From positions 624,519 to 663,013 of the forward strand of contig DF820456.1 in assembly GCA_000739515.1 (NCBI GenBank): DNA of 38,495 bases. The letters run 5' to 3'. Positions within the stretch are counted from its first letter, which is position 1, and each line of letters opens with the position of its first letter. Of the stretch, positions 38,493 to 38,495 are shown in pieces. A model generated the notes under the pieces. That model did no database searches. It saw only the letters and a program-made list of their open reading frames with translations, and had not been told where the DNA came from. The position numbers and the translations under genes were made by a program. This DNA is from Candidatus Moduliflexus flocculans. GTDB taxonomy: Bacteria; Moduliflexota; Moduliflexia; Moduliflexales; Moduliflexaceae.

Positions 38493-38495
38493 TTG

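Overview
This is a chromosomal window from an uncultured-type, diderm (Gram-negative) bacterium. Evidence for an outer membrane: a monofunctional peptidoglycan transglycosylase, a beta-barrel porin-like protein with a signal peptide and terminal Phe, and a LolA-like sorting protein. Base composition is moderate, start sites mostly have Shine-Dalgarno motifs, and sigma70-like promoters are recognisable. Gene content (large Pil-Chp-like chemosensory cluster, archaeal-type valyl-tRNA synthetase, solitary integron integrase, many palindromic intergenic elements) reminds me of the candidate phylum KSB3/Modulibacteria (Vecturithrix, Moduliflexus). That placement is an impression, not shown by any marker here.

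Layout. 1-1925: partial cutA-like gene, palindromic elements, then an ArsR-regulator / FmdB-type zinc-ribbon / tiny membrane protein / thioredoxin-2 cluster. The FmdB and tiny-protein frames both end at UGA, and each UGA is followed at 23-25 nt by a perfect hairpin with a G-rich apical loop and by an in-frame Cys. Both are therefore candidate selenoproteins, which is the most interesting signal in the window. 2230-4918: amino-acid ABC transporter (binding protein and two permeases) without an ATPase gene. 5070-8284: DUF2281-like small gene, YpfJ-type metallopeptidase, a small gene broken by a 23-bp tandem duplication, and a large ABC-exporter-like membrane protein. 8664-18337: chemosensory cluster (pseudo-receiver/receiver protein, PilH-like receiver, CheW, chemoreceptor, CheA-receiver hybrid, CheB, second CheW, receiver with long acidic linker). 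No CheR is present. 18471-24981: valS, class II fructose-bisphosphate aldolase, a type II toxin-antitoxin pair, and an NFACT/RqcH protein. 25048-26799: membrane-anchored SUMF1-like protein. 27311-28457: decayed IS630-family element. 28586-35149 (minus strand): mtgA, then a TetR / RND exporter / LolA-like / DUF1302-like outer-membrane set. 35739-38495: integron integrase, SprT-like protein, a small conserved protein, a cluster of TGTCTA motifs and a possible attC site.

Two interspersed repeat classes run through the non-coding DNA. One consists of elements of about 115-165 bp bounded by GTAAYTATTTA inverted termini but with unrelated hairpin-forming interiors; one supplies the stop codon of an upstream gene and one abuts the mtgA start codon. 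The other is a set of perfect palindromes of about 30 bp with the core TGTCAGACA, found between genes and even inside an operon. Neither looks like an ordinary terminator because no T-tract follows.
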